DNA from: CABMGU01 sp964508495
Lineage (GTDB): Archaea; Nanobdellota; Nanobdellia; Woesearchaeales; ARS49
Length of the DNA stretch: 35,332 nt
Assembly (NCBI GenBank): GCA_964508495.1
Contig: CAZDUA010000021.1
Coordinates: 1-35,332 of the forward strand
Reading direction: 5' to 3'
Numbering within the stretch: the first letter of the stretch is position 1; every line of letters starts with the position of its first letter. This document shows positions 22,729 to 30,178 of the stretch, one piece after another. A program made the position numbers and the translations under genes. The notes beneath the pieces were generated by a model that saw only the letters and a program-made list of their open reading frames with translations, ran no database searches and had not been told where the DNA came from.

Positions 22729-24408
22729 TTAGGCTTTCTTCTCAAATAATTCTTCTATAAGTTCAACATACATTGCAGCGCTCCAAGCCTGCGCGAGACA
22801 GCCAGCAGGCGATAATTTAGAAGCACTGCTAAGCTCAGAGTGATGGCCAATCGCACCCTCATTCAAAATGTCCTTAGTACTGGCTTTCAAAATGTGCTGA
22901 ATGTGGTTTTTGTACTTCTTCTTGTCAAAAGCGAACAACACAATAGCCGCAAGATTGTTAATCCAAAACCAACTGTCACCAGAATGATAACTTTTAGAAT
23001 TCTCGCCAGAATGCTCTTTCACAAAATAAGGACTGCTCTTATCAATAGTTGACAAGCCGCCCCAGTCAAGCCAAAGTTTCGGCAAGATTTTATCAAAACA
23101 CTTAATCCAATCACTCTTGGACAAAAGCTCAGGGTACGCATAAGCAGCAATGAAAATGTTAGGACGAATAGTATCATCATTCGCACCATCAGACAGATAG
23201 CCTTTTTTGAAGAAAACTTCCTTGACCTTCACTTTCAAACTCTGCTCTAAAGGATGCTCTTTTTTCAACAAACGATAAAGACGGCAGGCAGCAAGAGTTA
23301 ATGCCTGGATTTCAATCCTCGCGCCAGACCTGTCGATGCTGTCCATCCAAGTCTCCTTTGAATTAGCGACCACAAGCCCATCCTGCAGATTCTTCTCAAC
23401 TTCAGACAAGAAAAACTCAAGCTTTCTTAACAGCCAACCGCGCTCCTGCTTTTTCAACTCAGGCAAGTAATCCTCAAAACGCAGGAAGAGCCAGCCAGAA
23501 TCGGCAATGCAATCAGTAAGAGTGCCTGGAAGTTTGCCGCCAGGCAAAAGCTTCTCAATCCAAGAAAACAAAATAACTTTTGCAAGACTAATCTGCTTAG
23601 AATGCAGCAAGGCCTTCACAGAAATCAACTCATCACGAGCCCACCGCTGATGAAACCAAGGCAGGCCTGCATAAAGACCATGATTCTCACGCAAACAAGC
23701 AAGAGAATACTGCGCGCACTCAAAAGCAGTACGAAACTCATTGTTCTTAACATGATGACCAGCGATAATATTAGACGCGTACTTTTCAGCCTCAACAGCC
23801 AAATCATTCTTTCTCTGCCAAGAAGTCTTTGCAAACTTCAACGCCTCATCCTTTGAAGCAGAAAAAGCCGTCGCAAAACTTCCGTTCGCCCTGAAACCGC
23901 GCAAAACCCAGCGTGAAAAAGGAGCACTATTACGCAATTCGTCATACGTGTACTTTTGCTCCTCCCACGTTTCAAGCTTTTCAAAATCACAACCGTAAAA
24001 CGCCAGCCAGAAAGAAAACTCCTCGCCCGAACGCTCGTGAACATTATTACTCTTCTCAAAATGAACCAACAAGGCCTTGTCGTCATTTGAGAACTCATAC
24101 TTCCTACCCCACTCCTTATTGTCAAAGTTCAGCTTGCAGTCAAGAATAACATCGACCTTCGCGGGAGAAGACAACTCATAAAAGAAAACAGGCAGCCTGT
24201 GAGCAAACCAAAAAGATTCCTGCACGCCATTCCTGTCGCGCGAAACTTTCCACAACTCGTTCAAAATAGCGCCAGGAGCTCCCTTGAGGTCAAAATGCGC
24301 AATTGTCTTGAAAACCTTGCCTTGATGAGAAAAGAAAACTCCCTGATATCTGGACTTAATTCCAAACAAACCAAAACTACCAGAACTGTTGGAAACGATA
24401 AAGCTCAT
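22729..24408 (-). CDS. Glycogen debranching enzyme (amylo-alpha-1,6-glucosidase family)
   Basis: The 559-residue protein has the two-part debranching-enzyme plan: an N-terminal beta domain (1-200, SRYQGVFFSHQG) and an alpha/alpha toroid (210-559) with GLPWFHQRWARDELISV, KETWMDSIDRSGARIEIQAL, RPNIFIAAYAYPELL, GGLSTID, SGDSWFWINNLAA and PAGCLAQAWSAAMY. The Asp of RWARDE, the Asp of TWMD and the late acidic residues are the expected active-site positions. It removes alpha-1,6 branch glucose from limit dextrins, and no signal peptide is present. The ATG overlaps the galT stop by 4 nt, so they are one operon. Confidence 0.88.
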   Translation of the reverse strand: MSFIVSNSSGSFGLFGIKSRYQGVFFSHQGKVFKTIAHFDLKGAPGAILNELWKVSRDRNGVQESFWFAHRLPVFFYELSSPAKVDVILDCKLNFDNKEWGRKYEFSNDDKALLVHFEKSNNVHERSGEEFSFWLAFYGCDFEKLETWEEQKYTYDELRNSAPFSRWVLRGFRANGSFATAFSASKDEALKFAKTSWQRKNDLAVEAEKYASNIIAGHHVKNNEFRTAFECAQYSLACLRENHGLYAGLPWFHQRWARDELISVKALLHSKQISLAKVILFSWIEKLLPGGKLPGTLTDCIADSGWLFLRFEDYLPELKKQERGWLLRKLEFFLSEVEKNLQDGLVVANSKETWMDSIDRSGARIEIQALTLAACRLYRLLKKEHPLEQSLKVKVKEVFFKKGYLSDGANDDTIRPNIFIAAYAYPELLSKSDWIKCFDKILPKLWLDWGGLSTIDKSSPYFVKEHSGENSKSYHSGDSWFWINNLAAIVLFAFDKKKYKNHIQHILKASTKDILNEGAIGHHSELSSASKLSPAGCLAQAWSAAMYVELIEELFEKKA

Positions 24409-25343
24409 TCTTCACCACGATAATACTTCGCAGCGTCTTCCGGAGCAACAGAGTTAATTATGATTCCAGAGTTAAGCTCAAAACCAGCCCAAATAGCAGA
24501 ACGCGGGCAAACTTCAACATGAAAGTGGAAATCCTCGCCCTTAGGACCATATTGGACTAACATATTATAGTCAAGATTTGCCTCGTGAACTTTTTTCAAG
24601 ACTTTGCTCACAATATCAGCCAAGCTGGCAAAATTCACATTCTCAAGACGTGCAATATGTTCTTTTGGGAAAATCCAGACTTCATAGTTGAAGCGCGACG
24701 CGTAAGGCGCGAACGCGACAAAATCAGCATTCTCAAAACAAACACGACCGCTGTTCTTCTCAGCCTGAATAACAGGACAATAAGGACAGGAAATAAATTT
24801 GCGCAAAGCTTCAAGCTTTTCCCTAATCTCAGGAGGAACAACAGACGTTGCCATAATCTGCGAGTGAGAATGCACAATAGAAGTGCCTCCAAGATAACCA
24901 TGATTCTTGAAAACATTAACATAAGCAATATTCGGCTTTTGCTCAAGCTCAACAATTCTTCTTGCGTAAACATGCAAAACTTGCTCGACATCCTCAACAG
25001 ACAACTGGGCGAGCTGGCGGTCATGACGAGGAGTCTCAACCACGACCTCATGATAGCCATACGCATCTGCAAAAGTGTAAAAACGATTATCAGTCTTAGG
25101 AACAGAAACGCCCTCAGGCTTTAACGCGGCAAACTTGTTCTCAAACCATCTTAACTGCCAGTTGCCATTCTTAACAATCCTGCCAATCTCAGGAGGAGTG
25201 AGATTTTCGCTGTTCGGACAAAAAAAACACTGGCTTACCGGAGCGTTAACAACGGCTTTTTGAAGCTCATGAGGCCTTTGACCTCGCTTAGGAGAAATAA
25301 CAACCCAGCGGTCAAGAATGTAATCTCTTCTAAGTTCCCCCAT
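24405..25343 (-). CDS. galT: Galactose-1-phosphate uridylyltransferase family protein
   Basis: The 312-residue enzyme has the GalT HIT-type signature HSHSQ (158-162, nucleophile His160), the zinc pair Cys39-x2-Cys42, a second CPYC around 185, and the C-terminal HFHVEVCPR. It transfers UMP between UDP-glucose and galactose-1-P; in archaea such enzymes may handle other sugar phosphates. The start at 25343 is preferred over 25346 because the GAGGTG site is then 6 nt away. Its gene lies directly upstream of the debranching enzyme, so glucose-1-P or UDP-glucose from glycogen turnover is a plausible substrate. Confidence 0.9.
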   Translation of the reverse strand: MGELRRDYILDRWVVISPKRGQRPHELQKAVVNAPVSQCFFCPNSENLTPPEIGRIVKNGNWQLRWFENKFAALKPEGVSVPKTDNRFYTFADAYGYHEVVVETPRHDRQLAQLSVEDVEQVLHVYARRIVELEQKPNIAYVNVFKNHGYLGGTSIVHSHSQIMATSVVPPEIREKLEALRKFISCPYCPVIQAEKNSGRVCFENADFVAFAPYASRFNYEVWIFPKEHIARLENVNFASLADIVSKVLKKVHEANLDYNMLVQYGPKGEDFHFHVEVCPRSAIWAGFELNSGIIINSVAPEDAAKYYRGEE

Positions 25344-25381
25344 CATACACCTCTTTTAATGAAATTTAGAATAATCCAGCG

Positions 25382-25389
25382 TTTATAAA
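25382..25389 (-). promoter_or_regulatory. TATA box for galT/debranching-enzyme operon
   Basis: TTTATAAA, about 42 nt before the ATG at 25343. The leader then holds GAGGTG. It is divergent from the promoter at 25409. Confidence 0.5.
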
Positions 25390-25408
25390 TGTTTTCTCAA
25401 CCGTAAAG

Positions 25409-25416
25409 TTTATATA
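25409..25416 (+). promoter_or_regulatory. TATA box for the small membrane-protein cluster
   Basis: TTTATATA centred about 27 nt before the ATG at 25440, giving a leaderless first gene. Confidence 0.55.
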
Positions 25417-25439
25417 TAGTACAAACCCCAAGGGCATAG

Positions 25440-25721
25440 ATGGAAAGAGGTGAGCGCAGTATTGCCATCGCAGTGCTGAGCGTTATCGGCATTGTCGGAC
25501 TGCTTGCTACGGTCACCTTATTCCTAGGCGAACCAACAGCGAACGTCGCACAAGGTCAAAGCATATACACAACTGAGGACCAAGCCGCACTCGGAATGGA
25601 TTGCCTGAACAGGCAAGTATACTTCCTCAGGTATGAAGCGAACTTCGGCGTTTACTGCTGCCCAGAACACATGATAGGGCAGAACGAATGTTTGGTCGAG
25701 AAAAAAATACTGATAATTTAA
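25440..25721 (+). CDS. Small single-TM protein with Cys-rich tail, first of three
   Basis: The 93-residue protein has one N-terminal membrane helix (about 8-30, IAIAVLSVIGIVGLLATVTLF) and an outward-facing tail with four cysteines (MDCLNRQ, YCCPEH, NECLVE). I do not recognise a family. The two next genes have the same plan (short charged N-terminus, one hydrophobic helix, Gly/Pro/Thr turn, Cys-containing tail), so the three may be diverged duplicates of one exported protein type. Leaderless by its TATA position. Confidence 0.65.
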   Translation: MERGERSIAIAVLSVIGIVGLLATVTLFLGEPTANVAQGQSIYTTEDQAALGMDCLNRQVYFLRYEANFGVYCCPEHMIGQNECLVEKKILII

Positions 25722-25743
25722 GATATAAAGGAGGATGAAATCA

Positions 25744-26148
25744 ATGGCAGACAAAAAAGAAGTGAGCATCTTGCTTTTAGGCATCGTTGCAATACTTGCA
25801 ATCGTAGGCCTAGTATTATTGTTTACAAGTCCGGCAGCAACGGGACGAGCATTTTTCCCGCCACCATTGCCACCAGACGTCCAAGCACCAACAAGTGATT
25901 ATGGACCAATCATTGCAGGCGGTGGACAATACGGACAAATCGGCAACGCAGTTCTAGTATCAGCATTAGAAGGAGCAAACCTTGAAAGATGTCCAAACGG
26001 CGAGCTAAGAACAAGAGAGCAGGGCAACATAAACTATGAAGCAATACCAGGCAAATACTGCAACTGGTTCTACTGCCCATCATTAGCTGAAAGCCCAGAC
26101 CCAGCAGCAAAACCAATACTTGCCTGTGTCAACATGCCAAGCGTATGA
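25744..26148 (+). CDS. Small single-TM protein, second of three
   Basis: The 134-residue protein starts at 25744, 9 nt after AAAGGAGG; an in-frame ATG at 25735 would sit directly on that site. One membrane helix (about 9-30, ILLLGIVAILAIVGLVLLF) is followed by SPAATG and a Pro/Gly-rich exported region with Cys at CPNGELRTREQG and CNWFYCPS. Unknown function. It overlaps the third gene by ATGA, so the two are co-translated. Confidence 0.65.
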   Translation: MADKKEVSILLLGIVAILAIVGLVLLFTSPAATGRAFFPPPLPPDVQAPTSDYGPIIAGGGQYGQIGNAVLVSALEGANLERCPNGELRTREQGNINYEAIPGKYCNWFYCPSLAESPDPAAKPILACVNMPSV

Positions 26149-26450
26149 ATGAAGAATCGCTTGGGATAATTATTTTTGCTCTCATCGCCCTCGGGGCGGT
26201 GTTCGCATTTATTTTCGTTCTAGGTGGACCTGAACAAACAGGAGCAGTTGCAGGAAGCAGCAAACTAGGAACAAGCTGGTTTAGAGTTGACGATGCGTTC
26301 AGTGCCTGCGACAAAGGCTCACATTGCAGCGACGGCCTAGCCGCACTTCCAACAGGCAATTACGACCCAGTAACAGAACTGTTCGAATGCAAATGCCAGA
26401 CAAGCGACCACAGCTTCACATTCTACAGAAGCAAATACGCGCCAGGATAA
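26145..26450 (+). CDS. Small single-TM protein, third of three
   Basis: The 101-residue protein has one helix at about 7-27 (GIIIFALIALGAVFAFIFVL), the turn GGPEQTG and an exported tail with four cysteines (FSACDKGSHC, FECKC). The same plan as the two preceding genes. Its 5' third uses mixed codon endings, the rest A/C endings. Function unknown. Confidence 0.65.
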   Translation: MNEESLGIIIFALIALGAVFAFIFVLGGPEQTGAVAGSSKLGTSWFRVDDAFSACDKGSHCSDGLAALPTGNYDPVTELFECKCQTSDHSFTFYRSKYAPG

Positions 26451-26452
26451 GC

Positions 26453-26460
26453 TTTTATTA
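26453..26460 (+). promoter_or_regulatory. TATA box for the helicase fragment
   Basis: TTTTATTA centred about 26 nt before the ATG at 26483; leaderless start, showing that the fragment still has a proper promoter. Confidence 0.5.
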
Positions 26461-26482
26461 TACACTATTCCTAGCCACAAAT

Positions 26483-27142
26483 ATGCATCCATTACTACCT
26501 GACAAACTAAAAGAAATACTCACAAAAGAGGGCATAACAACCTTCAGGCCCGCGCAAGAAAAAGCACTAAACGCAGGACTACTAGAACACAAAAGCCTAC
26601 TAATCTGCACGCCAACAGCAAGCGGAAAAACGCTGATAGCCGAAATGGCAGCGATGAAAGGCATTCTTGAAGGCAAAGGGAAGGCCATTTACATCGTGCC
26701 GCTAATTGCTCTCGCAAACGAGAAATACAAAGAATTCAAACGCAAATACGGACACTTATGCAAGGTAGCACTAAGCATTGGAGACCTTGACACTTCAGAC
26801 CCATACCTGGTAGAATACGACCTGATAATCTGCACTGCTGAGAAACTGGACTCTCTGATAAGACACCATTCACCATGGCTAAGCTTTGTCTCACTGGTCG
26901 TGATAGATGAGATTCATTTGATTAACGATGTAGAAAGAGGGCCGACATTGGAGATTTTGATAACAGTACTAAAACAAGTTCTGAAAACAGTTCAGATAAT
27001 CGGGCTGAGCGCGACAATAGGAAATCCAGACGAACTCGCAGAATGGCTGGGCGCAACACTAATAGAAGACACTTGGAGGCCAGTGCCATTGAAAAGAGGC
27101 ACGTTCCATATGGGAGAAATAGAGTTTATAGAGCAGCCATAA
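26483..27142 (+). CDS. Hel308-like helicase reduced to the first RecA domain
   Basis: The 219-residue protein contains only the N-terminal part of a superfamily 2 helicase: Q-motif region TTFRPAQ (19-25), Walker A TPTASGKT (43-50), IVPLIALANEK, DEIH (141-144) and motif III SATIGNPDE (175-183). WLGATL and WRPVPLKRG match the segment just after RecA1 in Hel308. RecA2 (motifs IV-VI), winged helix and ratchet domains of the roughly 700-residue enzyme are absent, so it could bind ATP but not unwind DNA alone. The last 17 nt overlap a convergent gene. It has its own TATA box and no internal stops, so it is either a split helicase with a partner elsewhere or a remnant. Confidence 0.8.
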   Translation: MHPLLPDKLKEILTKEGITTFRPAQEKALNAGLLEHKSLLICTPTASGKTLIAEMAAMKGILEGKGKAIYIVPLIALANEKYKEFKRKYGHLCKVALSIGDLDTSDPYLVEYDLIICTAEKLDSLIRHHSPWLSFVSLVVIDEIHLINDVERGPTLEILITVLKQVLKTVQIIGLSATIGNPDELAEWLGATLIEDTWRPVPLKRGTFHMGEIEFIEQP

Positions 27143-27677
27143 TAAAATTCATTACAAACCTAATGCCCATAACAGCAAAACAAACAGGAATCAGGCTGAT
27201 CAAAAAACCAACAAGAACGCCAGCATAATCAAGCTCGAACAATTCCTTGGCAGCCCTGAACAACGTCGCAGTGCCGATGACAAAACCATACGCGGCCAGC
27301 AAAGCTGAGAAAACAAGCCCATACGGCATGAACGAAAGCGCGCCGCCAAAAAACAGCATAATAGCAGGAGCAACCATTGAAAGCACGATTGCAGAAAGCC
27401 CCTCATAATAACCGCCCCTGCCGTCAAGAACGTGCATTGCGAGAGAAAAGAAAAACGCGAAAATAGCAGACAAAACCATCAAAGAAAACAAAACAACAAG
27501 CGTTCCATTAATGATAAAAGTCTGCGAGAGTTTGGTGCTCGAATACCTCCACGCAAAGAAGAATACCCCGATTGTTGCGAACAAAGAAGCAGTCAACAAG
27601 TACATCAAAACTTTTGCAAAACTCTGACGCTTAGCCTTCTTTATTTCACTAACAGGATCATATAATAGTGCAAACAT
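27126..27677 (-). CDS. Yip1-like multi-pass membrane protein
   Basis: The 183-residue protein has a short cytoplasmic N-terminus (DPVSEIKKAKRQSF) and five hydrophobic helices (about 22-42, 58-80, 88-112, 118-140, 155-180). The Y-D-P start and the loop GRGGYYEGLSAIVLSM between helices resemble Yip1/YIPF-domain proteins, which in archaea have no known role. AGGGGGAAA precedes the ATG. It converges with the helicase fragment and overlaps it by 17 nt. Confidence 0.72.
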   Translation of the reverse strand: MFALLYDPVSEIKKAKRQSFAKVLMYLLTASLFATIGVFFFAWRYSSTKLSQTFIINGTLVVLFSLMVLSAIFAFFFSLAMHVLDGRGGYYEGLSAIVLSMVAPAIMLFFGGALSFMPYGLVFSALLAAYGFVIGTATLFRAAKELFELDYAGVLVGFLISLIPVCFAVMGIRFVMNFIMAAL

Positions 27678-27712
27678 GTTTCCCCCTTTTTACCTAACTA
27701 TGCCGAATAGAG

Positions 27713-27720
27713 TATTTAAA
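27713..27720 (-). promoter_or_regulatory. TATA box for the Yip1-like gene
   Basis: TTTAAATA on the minus strand about 40 nt before the ATG at 27677; the leader holds the GGGGG ribosome site. Confidence 0.45.
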
Positions 27721-27796
27721 AGTTAGGATTTTCAAACCGTTAGAAAAGGCAGACTTTGTTGAATGGTTTATGACTTGTGTGTTATGAACGAAGCGC

Positions 27797-28003
27797 TCAA
27801 CGGGTCTTCTTTTTATAGTATTCTTCTAGGTGGCTGTTCAAAACATACAGTGCAGGAATAACCAGAACAAAGCCAAGTACCAGCGACAACCCCAACGCGC
27901 GGTTGCCAAGAGTGATGTCAAGCAACAGCCATACACTTCTGAAAATCAGCACAGAACCCAAGATCAACATCAACTCCCATACAACGTGCCAGCTCTCATG
28001 CAT
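27797..28003 (-). CDS. Small two-helix membrane protein
   Basis: The 68-residue protein has two hydrophobic helices (about 7-30 and 36-58) and a basic tail (EEYYKKKTR). The ATG at 28003 is preferred to one at 28009 because the TATA box (28025-28032) is then 26 nt upstream, as in other leaderless genes here. I recognise no family. Confidence 0.6.
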   Translation of the reverse strand: MHESWHVVWELMLILGSVLIFRSVWLLLDITLGNRALGLSLVLGFVLVIPALYVLNSHLEEYYKKKTR

Positions 28004-28024
28004 AAACATGAAAACCCATACGCC

Positions 28025-28032
28025 CTATAAAA
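28025..28032 (-). promoter_or_regulatory. TATA box for the 68-residue gene
   Basis: TTTTATAG on the minus strand, centred 26 nt before the ATG at 28003. Confidence 0.45.
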
Positions 28033-28086
28033 ATTATTCCAAATCCTTCATCTTTTTGGACTATTCATTTGATGCCTTATTCCGAG

Positions 28087-29457
28087 CTACAACCCAATAC
28101 TTGTCAACAATTTCTCTTTGTCGAACGCCTGCAAGTCATCATACTCCTGGCCAACACCTAAGAACAAGATTGGTTTTTTGGTAACATAGCTGACAGAAAT
28201 TGCGGCTCCGCCCTTCTCATCAACGTCAGCCTTTGAAAGAATAATGCCGTCAATGCCAACAACCTCGTCAAACCGTTTCGCCTGCTCAACACAATCATTT
28301 CCAGTAATGCTCTCGCCAACAAACAACTTCAAATCAGGATTAGCAACACGAATAATCTTACGCATCTCATCCATCAAATTAATATTACTATGCAAACGCC
28401 CAGCTGTGTCGATAAGAACAACGTCCTTCTTTGCAGCTTGAGCGTGCTTAATCGCGTCAAAAGCAACAGCAGCAGGGTCACTGCCATAGTCATGCTTTAC
28501 GAGCTTAACTCCAAGCTTGTCAGCGTGCAGTTGAAGCTGGTCAATCGCAGCCGCCCTAAAAGTATCAGCGGCAGCAAGAACAACACTAAAACCATTATTC
28601 ATCAAAAACTTGGCAACCTTTGCAATACTGGTGGTTTTACCACTGCCGTTAATGCCGACAAAACAAATAACAAAAGGCTTTTTCTGGCTTGCCCTTGCAA
28701 GCAAGTCAACACCCGGAACGTTGAACAAGCCCTCAATGCTGGAATGCAAAGAGCTCGCAATCTTTTCATCAACCTGCCCTCGAGCAATAGGTTTGTCAAC
28801 AAGCTCTAACTTCAAATCAGTCTTAATTTTTTCAATAACCTCAACAGCAACGTTGTTTTCAAGTAAAGCAAGTTCCAAATCCCAGAACAACTCATCAAAC
28901 TTTTCAGAACTAATCCTCTTAGTAGTAATAGTTTCAGTAATACGCTGGAAGAAACCTTTCTTTTCTTCAACAATTTCTTCCTTCTTTTCAACTTTAACTT
29001 CAGGCTTCTTCTCAACCTTGATTTCAGGTTTGACTTCGACACTTGAGAACGCCTTCTGGCGCTTCTCAAGTTCCCGAGAATCAGCGGATTCTCGCGACTT
29101 TGGCTCTTCCGCGCCAACAAAAGTCTCTTTTAATTTTGCAAAAAAGCCCTTCTTTTCTTCTACCTTTGGCTCTTCAATTTTAACTTCAGGTTTTGGCTCA
29201 ACTTTAACTTCAACAGGCCTGACTTCAACTGGCTTTTCTACAACCTTTGGCTTTTCAAACTTTACAGCAGGCTTTTCTGCCTTAACTTCAGGCTTTTTTA
29301 CCTCTTTTTTCTCCGGCTTTTTTTCCGCTTTTGGCTTCGGCGGTTCAATCTTTACTTCTTTCTCTACTGTAATCTTTTCTTCCGGAGCTTCCTCTTCAAC
29401 TTTCTTCGTGAACTTAGAGAGTACGCTCTTTAATTTGTCTTTCAGAAAATTAAACAT
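28087..29457 (-). CDS. ftsY: Signal recognition particle receptor FtsY
   Basis: The 456-residue GTPase has a short helix (FNFLKDKLKSVLSK), a long Lys/Pro/Glu-rich linker (about 20-165) holding two copies of a KKGFF helix start (about 103 and 170), and the SRP-type NG domain: four-helix N domain, then GINGSGKTTS, AADTFRAAA, DTAGR and LSKAD. It receives ribosome-SRP complexes at the membrane. The start at 29457 is set by AGGTG about 10 nt upstream; a GTG at 29469 lies on that site. The linker is unusually long and carries a perfect DNA hairpin at 29075-29094. A 134-nt structured leader precedes it. Confidence 0.95.
   Translation of the reverse strand: MFNFLKDKLKSVLSKFTKKVEEEAPEEKITVEKEVKIEPPKPKAEKKPEKKEVKKPEVKAEKPAVKFEKPKVVEKPVEVRPVEVKVEPKPEVKIEEPKVEEKKGFFAKLKETFVGAEEPKSRESADSRELEKRQKAFSSVEVKPEIKVEKKPEVKVEKKEEIVEEKKGFFQRITETITTKRISSEKFDELFWDLELALLENNVAVEVIEKIKTDLKLELVDKPIARGQVDEKIASSLHSSIEGLFNVPGVDLLARASQKKPFVICFVGINGSGKTTSIAKVAKFLMNNGFSVVLAAADTFRAAAIDQLQLHADKLGVKLVKHDYGSDPAAVAFDAIKHAQAAKKDVVLIDTAGRLHSNINLMDEMRKIIRVANPDLKLFVGESITGNDCVEQAKRFDEVVGIDGIILSKADVDEKGGAAISVSYVTKKPILFLGVGQEYDDLQAFDKEKLLTSIGL
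29075..29094. repeat. Perfect 8-bp hairpin inside the ftsY linker
   Basis: CGAGAATC-AGCG-GATTCTCG. The same octamer recurs at 29460-29467 and 29522-29529 around the ftsY start. In the protein it lies in the linker near SRESADSRE, where an insertion would be tolerated. Confidence 0.5.
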
Positions 29458-29535
29458 GTCGAGAATCACCTGCTGTGAAAATTAGCGCGAATGATAATTC
29501 ATGCAATAAGCAAAGACCTGTGATTCTCGAGCATG
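29455..29535 (-). promoter_or_regulatory. Inverted repeat pairing the ftsY leader with its start codon
   Basis: In the mRNA, CATGCTCGAGAATCAC (29535-29520) can pair with GTGATTCTCGACATG (29469-29455), 15 pairs with one bulge and a 50-nt loop. The 3' arm contains the ATG and part of the AGGTG site, so pairing would hide the start. Confidence 0.5.
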
Positions 29536-29536
29536 A

Positions 29537-29599
29537 TCGAAAACTGCCCGTCAGTTTTGCCAATTCAATTCCGCCTAATTCATAAAAAGCAGTTTTCGA
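29537..29599. promoter_or_regulatory. Nested inverted repeats upstream of ftsY
   Basis: TCGAAAACTGC (29537-29547) is inverted exactly at 29589-29599, with a possible TATA (29582-29590) at the outer arm. An alternative hairpin AAAACTG-CCCGT-CAGTTTT (29540-29558) uses the same inner arm. It may act as operator, terminator after the prefoldin gene, or switch. Confidence 0.4.
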
Positions 29600-29603
29600 C
29601 ATT

Positions 29604-30014
29604 TTACTTAATCAGCTTCCTCAACTCTGCCTGAACAAATTCAGCACGCTCTGCCAATTTTCTCAACTGGCCGGCAAGCTCTTCCTGCAACTTGCGAAGT
29701 TCAATCCCCTGATCAGCAATAACTTTCTTAGCATCAGGAATGTTCTTCTGCACAACAGCTCCACCGCCAACGTTCAATAAAACATGATCATTTGCCTCGA
29801 GCTTTGCCTTAACAAACAAGCCCGGAGTCAAAGTAACAAACATGTCACTTCCAACTTTTGAACCGGAAAAATCTTCCAAGACCTCCTGAACAGCATCCAT
29901 CTCATCAGCCTGCGATTCTAACGCCTGCACCTGCTTGTGAACTTGCTGCAACTGCATCTGCAACATCTGCAATTCCATATACTTTTCCTTCAATTCCATT
30001 GGTTGTTCTTTCAT
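29604..30014 (-). CDS. pfdA: Prefoldin alpha subunit
   Basis: The 136-residue protein has the prefoldin-alpha plan: N-terminal coiled coil (5-45, Gln/Leu/Met-rich heptads), central beta-hairpins (50-95; VTLTPGLFVKAKL and VLLNVGGGAVV) and C-terminal coiled coil (100-135). Two alpha and four beta subunits make the hexamer that hands unfolded proteins to the thermosome. It overlaps the 55-residue gene by ATGA and lies in the scpA-prefoldin-ftsY order. Confidence 0.93.
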   Translation of the reverse strand: MKEQPMELKEKYMELQMLQMQLQQVHKQVQALESQADEMDAVQEVLEDFSGSKVGSDMFVTLTPGLFVKAKLEANDHVLLNVGGGAVVQKNIPDAKKVIADQGIELRKLQEELAGQLRKLAERAEFVQAELRKLIK

Positions 30015-30178
30015 TTTATCTTAGCCAACAGGTTCTCCAAAAAGTGACCGTACTCGTGCTCTGCCTTCAAAAACTTCACAGCAGCATCCATAGCAACTGT
30101 TTTTTCTTCTTTCTTAAAATGCGCAAGCTCGCGCTTAACAAGCTCTTTCAAATACTCTTTTTCATCATTGCTGAACAT
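30011..30178 (-). CDS. 55-residue conserved-type small protein between scpA and prefoldin
   Basis: Start at 30178 after GGAGGG (5 nt). The chain is helical and charged (EKEYLKELVKRELAHFKKEE, then FLKAEHEYGHFLENLLAKI). It overlaps scpA by 14 nt and the prefoldin gene by 4 nt, which together with the strong ribosome site marks it as real. I recall similar short genes next to prefoldin in related archaea but cannot verify it. Function unknown. Confidence 0.7.
   Translation of the reverse strand: MFSNDEKEYLKELVKRELAHFKKEEKTVAMDAAVKFLKAEHEYGHFLENLLAKIK

Noticed and set aside
28610..29485. Long open frame (291 codons) on the plus strand opposite ftsY
   Set aside because: It mirrors the Lys/Pro/Glu-rich linker of ftsY, giving a Ser/Thr/Phe-rich low-complexity chain with no promoter, ribosome site or recognisable domain.
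29470..29603. Undetected small gene or known riboswitch between prefoldin and ftsY
   Set aside because: No open frame with a ribosome site is visible and I recognise no riboswitch class; only the inverted repeats described stand out.
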